This document shows, one piece after another, positions 20,265 to 30,589 of a stretch of DNA of 64,000 nucleotides (position 1 is the first letter of the stretch; each line of letters starts with the position of its first letter). The position numbers and the translations under genes are program-made. This DNA comes from Symsagittifera roscoffensis. Taxonomy: Eukaryota > Xenacoelomorpha > Acoela > Convolutidae. Location: assembly GCF_963678635.1 (NCBI RefSeq), contig NC_087064.1, forward strand, positions 49,833,346-49,897,345. Direction: 5' to 3'. The notes beneath the pieces were generated by a model. That model was not told the DNA's origin and made no database searches. It saw nothing but the letters and a program-made list of their open reading frames with translations.

Positions 20265-20700
20265 GTTTGGGATTAATGGAATCCTAATTACTGACCAGTA
20301 TTTGGGATCGCTTAAATCCCAAATACTGAACTAATTTGACGATTTGCTATGCGTTCGGTTTCCAATCACTCTCAACCTAATGACTCCAAATATTGGATAT
20401 ATTCCATATTTATTCCACTTTATTCCAGTTTTTGGGATTTCATCAATCCCAAATACTGACCAGTTTTTGGGATCGATGGAATCCCAAATACTGACCTAAT
20501 TTGGCGATATGCTGTGTGTTGTGTTTCCATACACTCTCAACCTAATGACTACAAATACTGCCTTTATTCGGCGTTATGCTTCCAAATTCAGTATTTGGAA
20601 TTGACGCAATCCAAAATACTGACCTAAATTGTCGATATGCTGTGTACCATACACTTTCAACTCAATGACTCCAATTATTGAAATTGTTCGGTGTTGTGTT
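20265..20700. repeat. Tandem repeat with ATCCCAA hairpins (about 3 units)
   Basis: The units contain CAGTATTTGGGAT, a 5-8 base spacer and ATCCCAAATACTGA, then GACGATTTGCTATG-like and CACTCTCAACCTAATGACT. They recur near 20,300, 20,463 and 20,590, spaced roughly 130-190 bp apart. Each carries one or more inverted TTTGGGAT/ATCCCAAA pairs able to form a stem of 9-12 bp. No coding signal. Confidence 0.7.
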
Positions 20701-20869
20701 TCCAAAATACTAAAAGATGACATCCACCGATTTAGGTAACCAATGTTTAAAGACTTGTTCGTGGATTCCGCTGACAATGGTTAATTCTTTGCTTTTAAAT
20801 TCCGCATTGCTAAAGATAAGAATTCCAGCTCAGCTTTTTAATTTTTCATATGCAATTTCAGTATTGAAC

Positions 20870-21065
20870 AAAATTCGGAATCCACTCACAGTTTGCGGAA
20901 TCCACATACATTTTGCGGAATCCACTCACATTTGCGGAATTCAGAACAATTAACTATATTTGCTTGCTGCGGAATCCGCAACAAAACAAATGTGCCGACA
21001 AAATCTACGTTACAGGTATATGTAGGCGGAATCCACTGAATTTTTGTTTGTGGAATCCACTTACA
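20870..21065. repeat. GCGGAATCCAC short repeats
   Basis: CGGAATCCACTCACA, GCGGAATCCACATACATTTT, GCGGAATCCACTCACATTT, GCGGAATCCGC, GGCGGAATCCACTGAATTTT and GTGGAATCCACTTACATTTT occur within 200 bp, partly spaced 22 bp. This is a degenerate short tandem cluster. A 103-codon minus frame across it is a by-product. Confidence 0.65.
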
Positions 21066-21169
21066 TTTTGGAACATATTTTAAGACTTGTCTCTGGAATT
21101 CAGGAACATACAGAAACAAAATTGTGCTCCTATCCAGTGCACAGTTTGTCATCGTAATGTTATTTATTC

Positions 21170-21930
21170 GTCTATTTTTCGATACAATTATAATCAATTA
21201 TAATTGATTATAACCCATTATTTTTAATCAAATTTCTAAATCATTAGTTTTGCACAAAAATTCATTATAAGTGATTGTAATTGATTATAATTCCTTTTGT
21301 TTGTTCATTTTGTTTTCGAAGTTGCATCTAAATTGCTTATAATTTATGCTTTTTGTAGACGTTGGTTCCTATGAAAAATGAGAAAAATGTTTTCAAAGTT
21401 TTCTAAACAAAACAAACTTGTAAGGTTTTTTTTCTTTTCTTCCCCATTAGAGTTGTTTATGATACGTTAAGCGTTTTTAATCACCAAAACATCAGCAAAT
21501 AGATTTAGTTTCATGGTTGACTCGGACGATTTTTTTTTCATCTACCGCGGGAACTTTTCCACTAATATGAAAGAATGTTTTTGAAAATTTTGTTTCCTGG
21601 TAAAACTTTGTGTTCAGATGTATCAAAGTGTTTAAGAGATCTCTCTTTTAAAGATTTTTTAAATTTTTTATTATTGACACAAAATTAATAACCCATAAAA
21701 AATATTTCGAATATTGTTTTGAATTGACAAAATTTTGGCAAAATAAGATAATATAATCGACTATTGTTGATTTTAAGGGTTTTTTTTGTAAGAACTATAA
21801 TCAGTTGGAAAATATCACAATTATAATCAATTATAAATCCTTTAGACACCTAATTTTGGCAATTATAATCAATTGTAATTGTCAAAAAATCTTCACAATA
21901 ATCCGTTATAATCGATTACTTACGCCTTAA
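21170..21930. repeat. ATTATAATCAATTATAAT-rich tract with 26-bp palindrome
   Basis: The word AATCAATTATAA and its complement recur at about 21,188-21,213, 21,265-21,290, 21,790-21,830 and 21,860-21,915. A perfect 26-bp palindrome lies at 21,188-21,213. The same words are dense at 20,080-20,240. No gene. Confidence 0.6.
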
Positions 21931-22600
21931 CTTGGATGCGGGTATTATCACGATAAGAGACGCTAAACACCCTCGATATTTTACATGGCTAGCGCTGGGA
22001 AAAATCAAGAAAAATTGAAGAAAAAATTCCTCGCATTATGTCAATTATTCAACCAAAAAATTGTTTTTCGATTGGCCTGAAGTGCAGTTGGAACCTTCAG
22101 GGCTTTGCCCTGATGTACGAGCAGTCTTGTTCTATAATTATGATGGCTTAAAGTATGATAACTAACGAGCGATATGTTTTTGCTTTACAGATTAAAGTTA
22201 CGCGTAAGCGGAAGTTTAATCCGTTTAGAAATATTTTCAAATAATTGAGCTATTTGAAATCGCTATTTGCTATTTGCTATACGCTTTACTTATCGCTGTT
22301 TTGCTACTTGCTTAATAGCAGTCTTGTCTTTATCTCTATCTAAGTTTTCAAGTACGACACCAAAAGCGAGTAGTATGATCGTACTTTTGCACCTTTTGAA
22401 GTTGATTCAACGCTTTGGGTACCAGATGTGCATTTTAGTCATGTCGAACAACTTTCGAAATCCAAAAGCTCATTTTTCTTAATCATTTTCAACATTTACC
22501 CCACACTTTTCAGAACCTGTCATCTTTTGCATTAAAATTCATTTTTAAGAAATCATTGATTGTAAGTTTTGTACTCTTATTTGTTGAGACATAAAGTGTT
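21931..22600. other. No feature supported
   Basis: AT-rich unique sequence. GCTATTTGCTATTTGCTATA at about 22,262 is a small repeat. The open frame at 22,267-22,482 is Leu/Ser-rich and has no recognisable domain. Confidence 0.4.
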
Positions 22601-22605
22601 TCAGT

Positions 22606-22811
22606 CATGTGCTCGGAATGTCGCTGAAAGGACACGACGATGCAAAGAACAAGATTGAAAAAATGCAAAGTATGGTCAGTCCGGATCAGCAGATCTTCTT
22701 AAGTAGTCTCAGCACAGGCTCGGAAGTTACAGTTGCCGAAGGTACGCCTTGCAAGATACATGAGTTGATGCTATTGCTATACAAACAAGTTGTAAAAAAA
22801 GAAAAAAGAAG
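22606..22811 (+). repeat. Segment X, outside the 5' LTR (gag-like fragment?)
   Basis: 68 codons from about 22,609 read MSLKGHDDAKNKIEKM and later LSTGSEVTVAEGTPCK. From 22,709 the DNA matches 29,640-29,750, which lies just outside the 3' LTR in the same orientation. The word AEGTP also occurs just inside the 5' LTR (AEFSTLLAEGTP). So X may be a gag N-terminal piece from an adjacent tandem copy that has otherwise been deleted. Confidence 0.5.
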
Positions 22812-23065
22812 TTAAGGCCGGATTGGCATGAACCAATACTAAGTATTTATATCTAATTATAATGTAAAATTATTATTAATTATCACACCACAAATCTGAA
22901 TGATGGCAAGCAATGTTGATAAGCAAGACCACATGGCTGAACGTTAATGTTCAGTTGAAATGAATTTTTATTTGCGTTCAGTTCTTTCTCTCAACCAACC
23001 TTATTTAAAGATTCTTAGCAAATCCGTTCGGATTCTAGAAACAGCTAATAAGTTACGGTATGACA
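22812..23065 (+). repeat. 5' LTR (possibly lacking its first ~100 bp)
   Basis: It aligns with 29,373-29,624, with shared words ACCACATGGCTGAACGTTAA, CAACCTTATTTAAAGATTCT and TCCGTTCGGATTC, and the end TATGACA. A primer-binding-site-like TGGCGCAGTC follows at once. TTATTTAAAG may belong to the promoter. If the 3' LTR starts after the purine tract at 29,251-29,268, this copy is truncated on its left by segment X. Confidence 0.85.
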
Positions 23066-23083
23066 TGGCGCAGTCAGCAGGAT
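23066..23083 (+). other. Primer binding site
   Basis: TGGCGCAGTCAGCAGG directly abuts the LTR end. It starts with TGG, complementary to a tRNA CCA end. Primer sites opening TGGCGCAGTC are known from insect gypsy-group elements; that comparison is from general knowledge, not a search. Confidence 0.65.
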
Positions 23084-23085
23084 AC

Positions 23086-24235
23086 AAAATACCTGCTGAG
23101 TTTTCCACACTTCTGGCAGAAGGCACCCCTAGATCCACTATTGGAAAGTTCAAAGTGGGCGGCGATGATGGAGATGGCCGCTTTTGCCAAAGTTGGAATA
23201 GAGGTAAGAAATATGTTAAGAGGAAAGAGGTTGAGATCACAGAGGCAAAAAAACTTTGAAGGGTTATCAGAAATCAAGAACAACGAGTTACTTGGAAAGA
23301 TAAGGTAATAAAAAGCCAAGAAGAAGGCGTACTTTGTAACAAAATACAATGGGATGACGCAGACGCAAAAATCAGAAGCGACCCATTTTTATGTCTTAAA
23401 ACAGAAGGACAGAGACAACTGCAACGGAAGAGACTAACCCTCGATATCCAAACATCATCTACCAAATAACTAATGCGAATACTAGATAGCATATTTAAAA
23501 TCACACAAACAATAGCTTATGAAAAGTACATCTTTATGTGTCGGAAACAATGGAACAATGAGACTTTGGAGAGATTCCACGCGGATTCCGTCGAACTGGC
23601 ATCACTGGCTGATTATGGGGATCGAGAAGACGAATGATTTAGATATATGTTCACGGCCCACATGTCCAATGAAAAGATTGCAGAAGAACTGTTGGCAGAA
23701 ACCAGATCACCACAAGACGCTTACGAATATGCAATCAGGAGAGAGAAAGGTATCGAACACAGTAAATAGATGAAAACATATCCATTTGGAGCCCAATCAT
23801 CCACAAACACACCAATGAAATAAGAACCGATAGGCTACATAGAACTGCGCGGGAGAGGTAAAAATCACAACGCTACGTACCAAAAGAACCAAAGAGGTCG
23901 GGGAAATCTGCTCGGTCGGAACATTTTTCCTCGGGGATTTTACAACCCACTGGGGCAACAAAACTATCAAACAAATCAAAACAAACCTGCGATATTTGTG
24001 GCAGGCAGTTTGGACCAAACCAAATGATCTAATGCCCAGCAACGGACAAAATCTGTACTAATTGAGCCAAACAAGGCCATTTTGCAAAAATATGTAATCA
24101 GCGAATAATATTTACATGCAAAAAACAGGCCGTCAACAAGACAAAGAAGACGAGGAGGATTCCATCGCAGCAGAAGACTATAACGAGTCGGTGGCTTATG
24201 CTGAATTCATGTCGACAAACTGTTGCCAGAAAATT
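23086..24235 (+). pseudogene. gag: gag remnant with capsid and zinc knuckles
   Basis: The capsid-like part is best seen at 23,488-23,769. It reads YIFMCRKQWNNETLERFHAD, then ELASLADYGDRED, an in-frame TGA where a Trp or Arg is expected, and MFTAHMSNEKIAEELL, EYAIRREKGIE. This matches the Ty3/gypsy gag pattern of F-x-x-R-x-Q followed by E-T-x-E-x-F. Near 23,988-24,095 a nucleocapsid region keeps C-D-I-C-G, CPATDKIC and GHFAKIC, with TAA and TGA replacing two expected residues. The upstream frame at 23,051-23,259 begins at the primer site and reads AEFSTLLAEGTP. Several frameshifts separate these parts. Confidence 0.75.
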
Positions 24236-24703
24236 CCTCAGGATAACGTTACCGTTCTGGCGATATCAGAAGCATCTGAAATTTGAAACTCAGCAGACAT
24301 ACAAAAAGAACATCTCCACGGACATGCAGTAGAAATAAAAGCACACTCCAAACATCTCTTCGCCATCGCATTTTCTGAACAAAAACCGGCCGAAAGACTA
24401 CGGAAAATTGACCGTTCCGCAATAGATAGACTCATCCCACCGAAACCTTGCCTATTATAATGGGAATCACATTGTTCCAAAAAGGCGACTAATCATTTCG
24501 GTAGAATCCGGAGTATGGATAATCCAATCGACTCCGTTTTATCATCGTAGACGACCAGAAGTAAAAATCTTATCGTACCCAACATCTTACTAAAAATTGG
24601 TATCAAAATTGTAAGACAAAAACAATCAGATATTCAATATTCAAGAGAAGAAAGAAATTTCCGACGAGGAACTAAAGTAATATGGTAGCTTCCAGGATCT
24701 TGC
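24236..24703 (+). pseudogene. Presumed protease region, unrecognisable
   Basis: This lies between gag and RT, where the aspartic protease should be. I could not find a D-S/T-G motif in any plus frame with confidence. The frame is fragmented by stops. Confidence 0.35.
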
Positions 24704-25672
24704 ATGAGAATCGGGAAATCAACAAATCACGTAGTGCGAATTCAATTGATACAGAATATCACTCCGATCCAACAAAAAGTTCGAGGAATAACCATTCATC
24801 TACGAGAAAGAGTAAAAACGGTACTGAATAAACTAATCAATAAAAAACACATCAAAAAACTAGATAAATGTTCCGAGCAACAATTCATCAGCCCGAACGT
24901 TATAACGGTCAAAAACGTTCAAACAGGCAAAATTGCGCTGGATTCCAAAAAAATGAACAAATGCATACACAAAAACAGAGACCAAATGACCAATATTGAA
25001 TTTTTATTGGACAACATCCCAAAAACCATCAAGGCAGACAACACACAGCAAACCGTCTTCATACATCTCGACTTGCTATACGCATATTCACGAATCCCTC
25101 TGGATAAACAAACAAAAGACCAATCCAATTTCAGCTTGATAGGGGGAAAAGCGACAGGAACAATCCAATTCCAAACGGGATTCTATGTTCTCAGGGATAT
25201 GCCGGAAGAATTCCAAAAAGCCTTAGATCTCACATTAACGAATTGTGAAAACACTTTTGCTTATCTTGATGACATACTGATTGTAACAAAGGGTTCTAAA
25301 GCTACAAACAAAAAACTATTTTATAAGGTGCTAGAGAAACTGAATGATGAAAACTTAGGAATCTCTCTGGAGAAATGCAACTTCGCACGCGAACAAATTG
25401 TTTGTTTGGGCTACAACATAAGTAGCGAAGGTGCAACGCCACTACCACAAAAAACAGGAGAAAAACTCAAGATCTCATCCTCAAAAATATCTAAACAAGT
25501 AAATTTTCATGGGTCTTTCCAAACCCTTCCAAACCTCGCCGAAATTTCCGAACCTCGAAGAAACAGCATCCACATTAAAAACACTGCTAAAAAACTCAGA
25601 CAATTACGAAACATTCGAATGGAAGCCGGAACAAACATCCGCCTTGCAAAATGTCCTAAAACTCGTATCTGA
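24704..25672 (+). pseudogene. pol: Reverse transcriptase domain (322-codon surviving frame)
   Basis: RT motifs appear in order: KLDKCSEQQFISPNV, where other gypsy RTs carry the S-P-W-x-S-P block; motif A IHLDLLYAYSRIPL (about residue 123); FYVLRDMPEEFQKALD (about 159-174); the catalytic motif C AYLDDIL (about 188-194); and CLGYNISSEG (about 234-243), the gypsy F-L-G-x-x-I-S-x-x-G element. The first catalytic Asp and the Asp pair are intact. The C-terminal connection region shifts frame at about 25,500, where a second frame (25,509-25,715) continues. It copied RNA into DNA in the parent element. Confidence 0.9.
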
Positions 25673-25699
25673 ATTTACTGAAGACAAATATTTCAACCA

Positions 25700-26130
25700 A
25701 CACTTAGATACTTGATTAGTTTGCGACGCCTCTGTATTTGGGCTATGGTCTGCTTTAGAGCATATTACAAACACAGGTTGCGTCGTAATAGCATACAGGT
25801 CAAGATTTCAAAACTCATTAGAAGAGAAATATGCGGTAAACTTACTAAAACTATCAAGGGTCGTTTGGGACATAGAACACTTCAAATACTATCTTTACGG
25901 GAAAACTTCACAGTAATTACAGATCACCGGGCTTTGGTAAGCTCGCTGAACGCCAACAAATCATCAAAGACTAGTAAAAGCAGGCTCACTCGGTGGAACG
26001 ATAGATTGATACCATTCGCATTCGATATCTCACATTTAGCATGAGCAAAGATGGGACTAATTGAACATATGTCTAGAAACCCGCTAGGATTAGCGCTATC
26101 CCCAGCGATTATGATGAGAAATTTAGTGTG
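25700..26130 (+). pseudogene. pol: RNase H domain
   Basis: One frame reads VCDASVFGLWSALEHI, IAYRSRFQNSLEEKYAVN and VVWDIEHFKYYLYGK. After a frameshift near 25,900 another frame reads FTVITDHRALVSSLNANKSS and SRLTRWNDRLIPFAFDIS. This is the gypsy RNase H order: D-A-S, the E of S-R-x-x-x-x-x-E-x-K-Y, W-x-I-E-x-F-x-Y-Y-L-Y-G and T-D-H. It is followed by MGLIEHMSRNP, the tail motif before the integrase linker, then SDYDEKF in another frame. Confidence 0.85.
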
Positions 26131-27120
26131 GCGTCATTTTTTCCCCATCGGCTGATCAATATGCGCATGGATTAAAAAAAGGAACGCAGCGGTTCAATTG
26201 TCAAGTCAAGGGAACTTCAAACTTTCCGAACATAACAGAAGCGGTCGTCCAACTCAGAACGAAAACAATCACTCGATCAATTGCACTCGTCAGAAGCAGC
26301 AGACAAACTTGAAAAGTAAATGAAATCTTGTCTATTTCCTCTCAACCCTAGAGTCGCGCAAGACAAAATGAGACGACGAAACAACGAAACTTAAAACCAT
26401 ATAGGGGAGTTATACCTGACACTGCCCAGACCAGAGGAGGAGGCAGTTCGTCAACATAACCCCCAGAGGACGTAAACCCAAAATAACATGGAGAGGAGAG
26501 TCCGATGGGAAGAAAGTCTATCAGACCCATGCTGGCATAGAAGGACGCAAACAACAAAATACAAACGGCAGATATTTCAATCCACGACAACAGTTCCTTC
26601 ATAACCAACAACGAACTCGCCACCGATAATATAAAACGCCACAGAACTGATTGCAAGTAGAAAAGTTACCGAAAGTCATATTCTTGAAACATACAGCAGA
26701 GCAAAAGACAACTTGAAAGGGGGAAAACACCGAACAACACCCGACTGGAGGAGCAGCCCGAACAATAGCAAAACAGATACCCCCAATAAATCTAGATAAG
26801 CATAAACAAAAGAAACTCAAACGGAATCAGAGAATAGAGAATCCACAACACAAACTACAAAACTACAAATGTGCAACAATATGCAAACCCAAACAAATTT
26901 CAGAGTGGGGTCAACGAACAGTACGAATACTGTGTAAGTAGAGTTGACCCCCAACAAGTCGAAACAGAAAAGACGTCGCCCAACGAGGCACCACCAACAA
27001 CGTCGATTAGCCAATTCGAACTTTGCAATGAACTGATTATGTCAGCTATAACAGAAAGTACAGACAAAGCCACCACAATGGCAACCGAAAAAGATACACC
27101 CCTCCACAGATGGAAATTAG
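26131..27120 (+). pseudogene. Linker between RNase H and integrase
   Basis: About 1 kb of fragmented plus-strand frames. The longest is 26,871-27,257, whose N-terminal part is Thr/Glu-rich (TSPNEAPPTTSISQFELCNE) and leads into the integrase start. The minus-strand frames opposite are shadows of coding composition. Confidence 0.5.
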
Positions 27121-28080
27121 AAGAACTCGTGGGGGTCAATTTTCTTGCCACAGCCACTCGAAAAGACAAAACCATTAAATTCATAAGAATTTTAGTCCAA
27201 AAAAGAGATTGGGAGCCGCTTCCACTCGCAAACGGCGATAACTGGTTCGGCGTTTGAAACAGACTGAGCGTCAAAGAAGACTGCATGCTCATAGATTAAA
27301 GGATCATCATCCCAAAGCAGTCACGACAGATCATCTTTTAAGTTTACATCTGACAGAAACGAGAGCGGCAGCAATGCTGGACTTGAGTGAAAATATCTGA
27401 TTTCCGCACATCGTCCAAATGTCTCAAAAACGCCGACAATGAACATAGCAAGGTAAAACACTTAATCCAGCCATAGTAAAATCACAGTCATTCCAAACGG
27501 AACCGGCAGTAGAATCAACGGAGAAAGTCCAAGCGGCCTCTTCCGGATTAATCAAGGACGCAGTTGACAAACGATCAAAAAATTTTCCAGCTAAAATGGT
27601 TTCAAATACAACGGCAGACAAAGTTATTGAAATCATGTGACGAAACAAATCTACCAATGGGGTACCCGAAAATTTATGTGCGACCAAGAGCAAACGTTCC
27701 GAGCCGAAATTCCAACTTGTTGTAAAACCAACAACATCAAAGTTGTTTTTGCCCCAGTAGATGAACACAGATCAACCGGGTTCGTGGAACGGTTGATTTG
27801 AACACTAATGTTAGGGGTCATGCGGGTAGACGGCAATAACATTCCATATAATATAGCTTCACACGTCGCCGAAATAAAAAAAACACTAAGATTAACACCA
27901 CATAAGACAAGATAAATTCCAGTTTCGAAGCCCATATGGGCCGAAAGTCCAGCTAGCCATTATGAAACATATCCACATCTATCTCACCGAACAATTAAAT
28001 TTGGGAAAACGCAAAACACGTTGGTTCAGATTGAAAAAACCTGATGTATCCGCCATTTCAGCGAGAAATTATGCACGACC
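27121..28080 (+). pseudogene. pol: Integrase domain
   Basis: The N-terminal region reads KFIRILVQKRDWEPLPLANG and RLSVKEDCMLID. Then the zinc-binding region is degraded (SLHLTETRAAAMLDL, with H changed). The core keeps SNTTADKVIEIM and GVPENLCA, then VFAPVDEHRSTGFVERLI, the motif around the catalytic Glu region of this gypsy group. The C-terminal part keeps FEAHMGRKSS and PNN, with IWENAKHV following a stop. Frames change at least twice between 27,750 and 27,990, and several TGA/TAA codons interrupt. It inserted the DNA copy in the parent element. Confidence 0.82.
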
Positions 28081-29372
28081 TTCAGTGCTGGTCCGAAAAC
28101 GAAGTCAAAATCACGAAATGACCACTGAAAAATTTGCGGGAACCATTGAACTTGTCCCCAAAAAGAGGGGGATCAGCTTCGACGAAAAGCAACACAGGTC
28201 TGAAAACACGATATGCACTAACTAAGGAAAAGAAAGCATTGAACCTAAGATAGAAGTGAAAACAAGCACATACAGCAGGAAAACAGCAGGACCAAAAAAC
28301 AGTCCGTATCGCTTCAAACATTAGGGACCTTCGAGCAGAAATACAAAACAATAGATGGTGAAGTTTTAACTTATACACAACACACAGCCTGCTTTCAAAC
28401 AAAGGGAAAACAGCCTCGCCTACTAAGAAATAGTGGTTTCGCATTTGTACCGAACCCAAATTGTACGGACCATGCAGACCCTCACCGGTTACTTACTATG
28501 TCGCGTATAAATTGGCTGGGAAAGCAGAAGCAGAACCATGCTTACGTTTTTTAGACTTCAAACAACCAAACGCTCATCAACATGAAATGTTCATGGAGGA
28601 CGTAAAGACGGGATTGCCCGAGAATATAACTCGGAAAGAACATCAACAAGGGAAGAAGGAAGTAGAAGCTACGGAAGCCAATGATTAGAAGCGTAATGCG
28701 AAGCCAAAAAGAGGAAAGATGACGGTCGGCAAACCAAATTCCAAAACAGCAAGGGGAATGACGACAGCGCCACCACAACCTTCAGCAAATGCGGAAACGA
28801 TAAGGAAATCCTCTCGGAACCGACGGGCCACATTAACATCGGCATTGAGAAGCCCAATACCGATTAATGCTATCAGTTCGCCTAAAAGTTTATCGATCGA
28901 GTCATCGGAACAGAAGACCAGACAATCAGACAATCCAGGCAACACGAATTTAAAACATTTTATGCAAGAAATAGGGTTCAGACAAGACTCCCTTGTCGCC
29001 TAAGTTAAGTTTCTAGAAACCTCAAACCTAAGATAAAGGATAGTGAAATAACCAAAATAATTGACCTGACCTCCCCGATGGAGAGCCCCAAGAAAACTGC
29101 CACCATAAACACATCAAATGATGAGACAAACACAACGAAGAACACGAGAAGGTGCACGAGGAAGAAGATACTCAGATAACAATAAACTCAGGAATCGTAT
29201 TAGCGACGAAAGAAAGTACGATGACCACAACACAATCAAAAGAAGCAATTGAAGAGAAGGAACAAAAATGATGAGCTGAGCAGTCCTACAAGGAATATAA
29301 AGCTCCAGTCCTATAGGGACTTAAATATTCAAAATTTGGTCCCATGGGGACGGTAAACTCAGTTTATTTTGC
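28081..29372 (+). pseudogene. 3' coding end and untranslated region of the gypsy element
   Basis: Plus-strand frames are short and rich in K, E, R and Q (for example HQQGKKEVEATEAND near 28,640). This fits the decayed C-terminus of pol. I see no recognisable envelope-like protein and no third long frame. 29,251-29,268 (GAAGAGAAGGAACAAAAA) is the best polypurine-tract candidate. Confidence 0.5.
29251..29268 (+). other. Candidate polypurine tract
   Basis: Eighteen bases almost all purine (GAAGAGAAGGAACAAAAA) are followed by TGATGAGCTG, which could be the true 3' LTR start. It lies 104 bp upstream of the segment shared with the 5' LTR. Confidence 0.4.
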
Positions 29373-29624
29373 TTAAGGTCGAAATGGTCGGATTGGTAAG
29401 AACCAATAATAAAAATTTATATCTGTTTATGATGAAAATTTATTACTTTTTGTCACATCATAAATTGGAATGATGGCCTTGACAAGCAAGACCACATGGC
29501 TGAACGTTAATGTTCAGTTGAAGTGAGTTTGTGTTTGTGTTCAGTTCTTTCTGTCAACCTTATTTAAAGATTCTTAGCCAATCCGTTCGGATTCCGGAAA
29601 CAGCTCATACGTCACGGTATGACA
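29373..29624 (+). repeat. 3' LTR (segment shared with 5' LTR)
   Basis: The partner of 22,812-23,065, ending in TATGACA. It differs by many substitutions and a small indel (AACCAACCTT versus AACCTT), so the insertion is not recent. Confidence 0.85.
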
Positions 29625-29628
29625 GTAT

Positions 29629-29750
29629 TGTCAGTCAGACTCAGCACAGGCTTGGAAATTACAGTGGCTGAAGGTACGCCTTGCATAACACATGATATGA
29701 TGCTATTGCTGTCCAAACAACTTGAAAATAAAATAAAACTGAAGTTAAAG
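29629..29750 (+). repeat. Segment X', outside the 3' LTR
   Basis: It matches 22,676-22,812, including LSTGLEITVAEGTPC. It lacks the CGGATCAGCAGATC-TTCTTA part. It lies in the same orientation and outside the LTR, so the LTR pair is embedded between two related segments. Confidence 0.6.
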
Positions 29751-29820
29751 ATCTACTAAACAACCTCCTCCTACCCTATGGCATCTAAAAAAGAATCCTC
29801 GAGTCGAGATTTTTCACCTA

Positions 29821-30170
29821 ATTTGAAGCAAAGTTTAAGCGGTTGTTCGACGATTACGCTCAAAATGTTGCTTCACAATGAGCGGTTTGAGCGGTTTTTC
29901 GGTTGTTTACAAAAAAACGCTCGAAAACTGCTCAATTTTTGCGTGGTTTTTTGGGAGGTTTTTCTGGATAAACCGCTCAAAATTTGTTCAAATCTTGTGC
30001 TGTTTTTTTAGATAAACCCTTCGTAAATATTTCAAATCTTGCTCAGTTTTTGAGCGTTTTTTTTCTGTAAACCGCTCAAAACCGTTCAAACCGATCATTA
30101 TGAAGCAAGATTTATAGCGCAATTGTCCAAAAAAAACGCGCAAAACTCTCACTCAAATCTTGCTTCAAAT
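29821..30170. mobile_element. Small inverted-repeat (MITE/foldback-like) element
   Basis: The left end ATTTGAAGCAAAGTTTAAGC is mirrored by the right end CTCAAATCTTGCTTCAAAT. Subterminal words are also mirrored: GTTGCTTCACAATGAGCGGT against ACCGATCATTATGAAGCAAG, and AAAAACGCTCGAAAACTGCTC against its complement near 30,045. Arms are about 130 bp with indels. There is no coding capacity. A target-site duplication is not clear. Confidence 0.65.
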
Positions 30171-30589
30171 CAAAAACAGTCATCAAATTAACAACATCAA
30201 CGAATTACAAACAGCAAATGTTACTTTAAAACTAGAACACTTTTGGTTATATTTTGAAATTATCAGGGTTTTTGCTTGCAAAACTGTAAAACAGTTGCAA
30301 ATAGCACGAAAATAAATGTAAAAACCAAAATAAAGGTAAAGTGGAGCTGCCTAGAAGAGCATATTTGCTGATCATATACAGGACCGCCATGAGAAGGCCT
30401 GCACATGGTCCCAAAAAGTAAGCAATTTCTTTGGTGGTAAGGACAAAATCGTCACTATAAAGACAGAAAGCTGAAAAATATCCAAATGAAACACTCAGTT
30501 ATCAACAAACTGAGAGTCGTCAGTTTTTCATAGCAACTAATCACTTTGCTGGTGAAAATTTAAATTTTTTTTTCTGTTTTTTTTTCAAA
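30171..30589. other. No feature seen
   Basis: AT-rich sequence between the inverted-repeat element and the first clear unit of the 360-bp array. No open frame or repeat was recognised. Confidence 0.4.

Larger units (their letters stand above)
22812..29624 (+). mobile_element. Degenerate Ty3/gypsy LTR retrotransposon
   Basis: Two related LTR segments enclose gag, zinc-knuckle, RT, RNase H and integrase remnants in the order RT-RNase H-integrase, which is diagnostic of Ty3/gypsy. Every coding part is broken by stops or frameshifts, several of them TGG-to-TGA or TGY-to-TGA type. A typical element of this group encodes one or two long polyproteins; here the longest surviving frame is 322 codons. 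The protease active site could not be located. The element is inactive and fairly old, judged by LTR divergence. Confidence 0.9.

Noticed and set aside
26900-27292. Minus-strand 130-codon frame, and similar ones at 28,082-28,459 and 27,424-27,768
   Set aside because: They lie opposite clear plus-strand integrase and pol sequence and show no domain. They are shadows of coding composition.
28081-29300. An envelope gene after pol in the gypsy element
   Set aside because: There is no signal peptide, membrane anchor or long frame. It fits the decayed end of pol and untranslated DNA.
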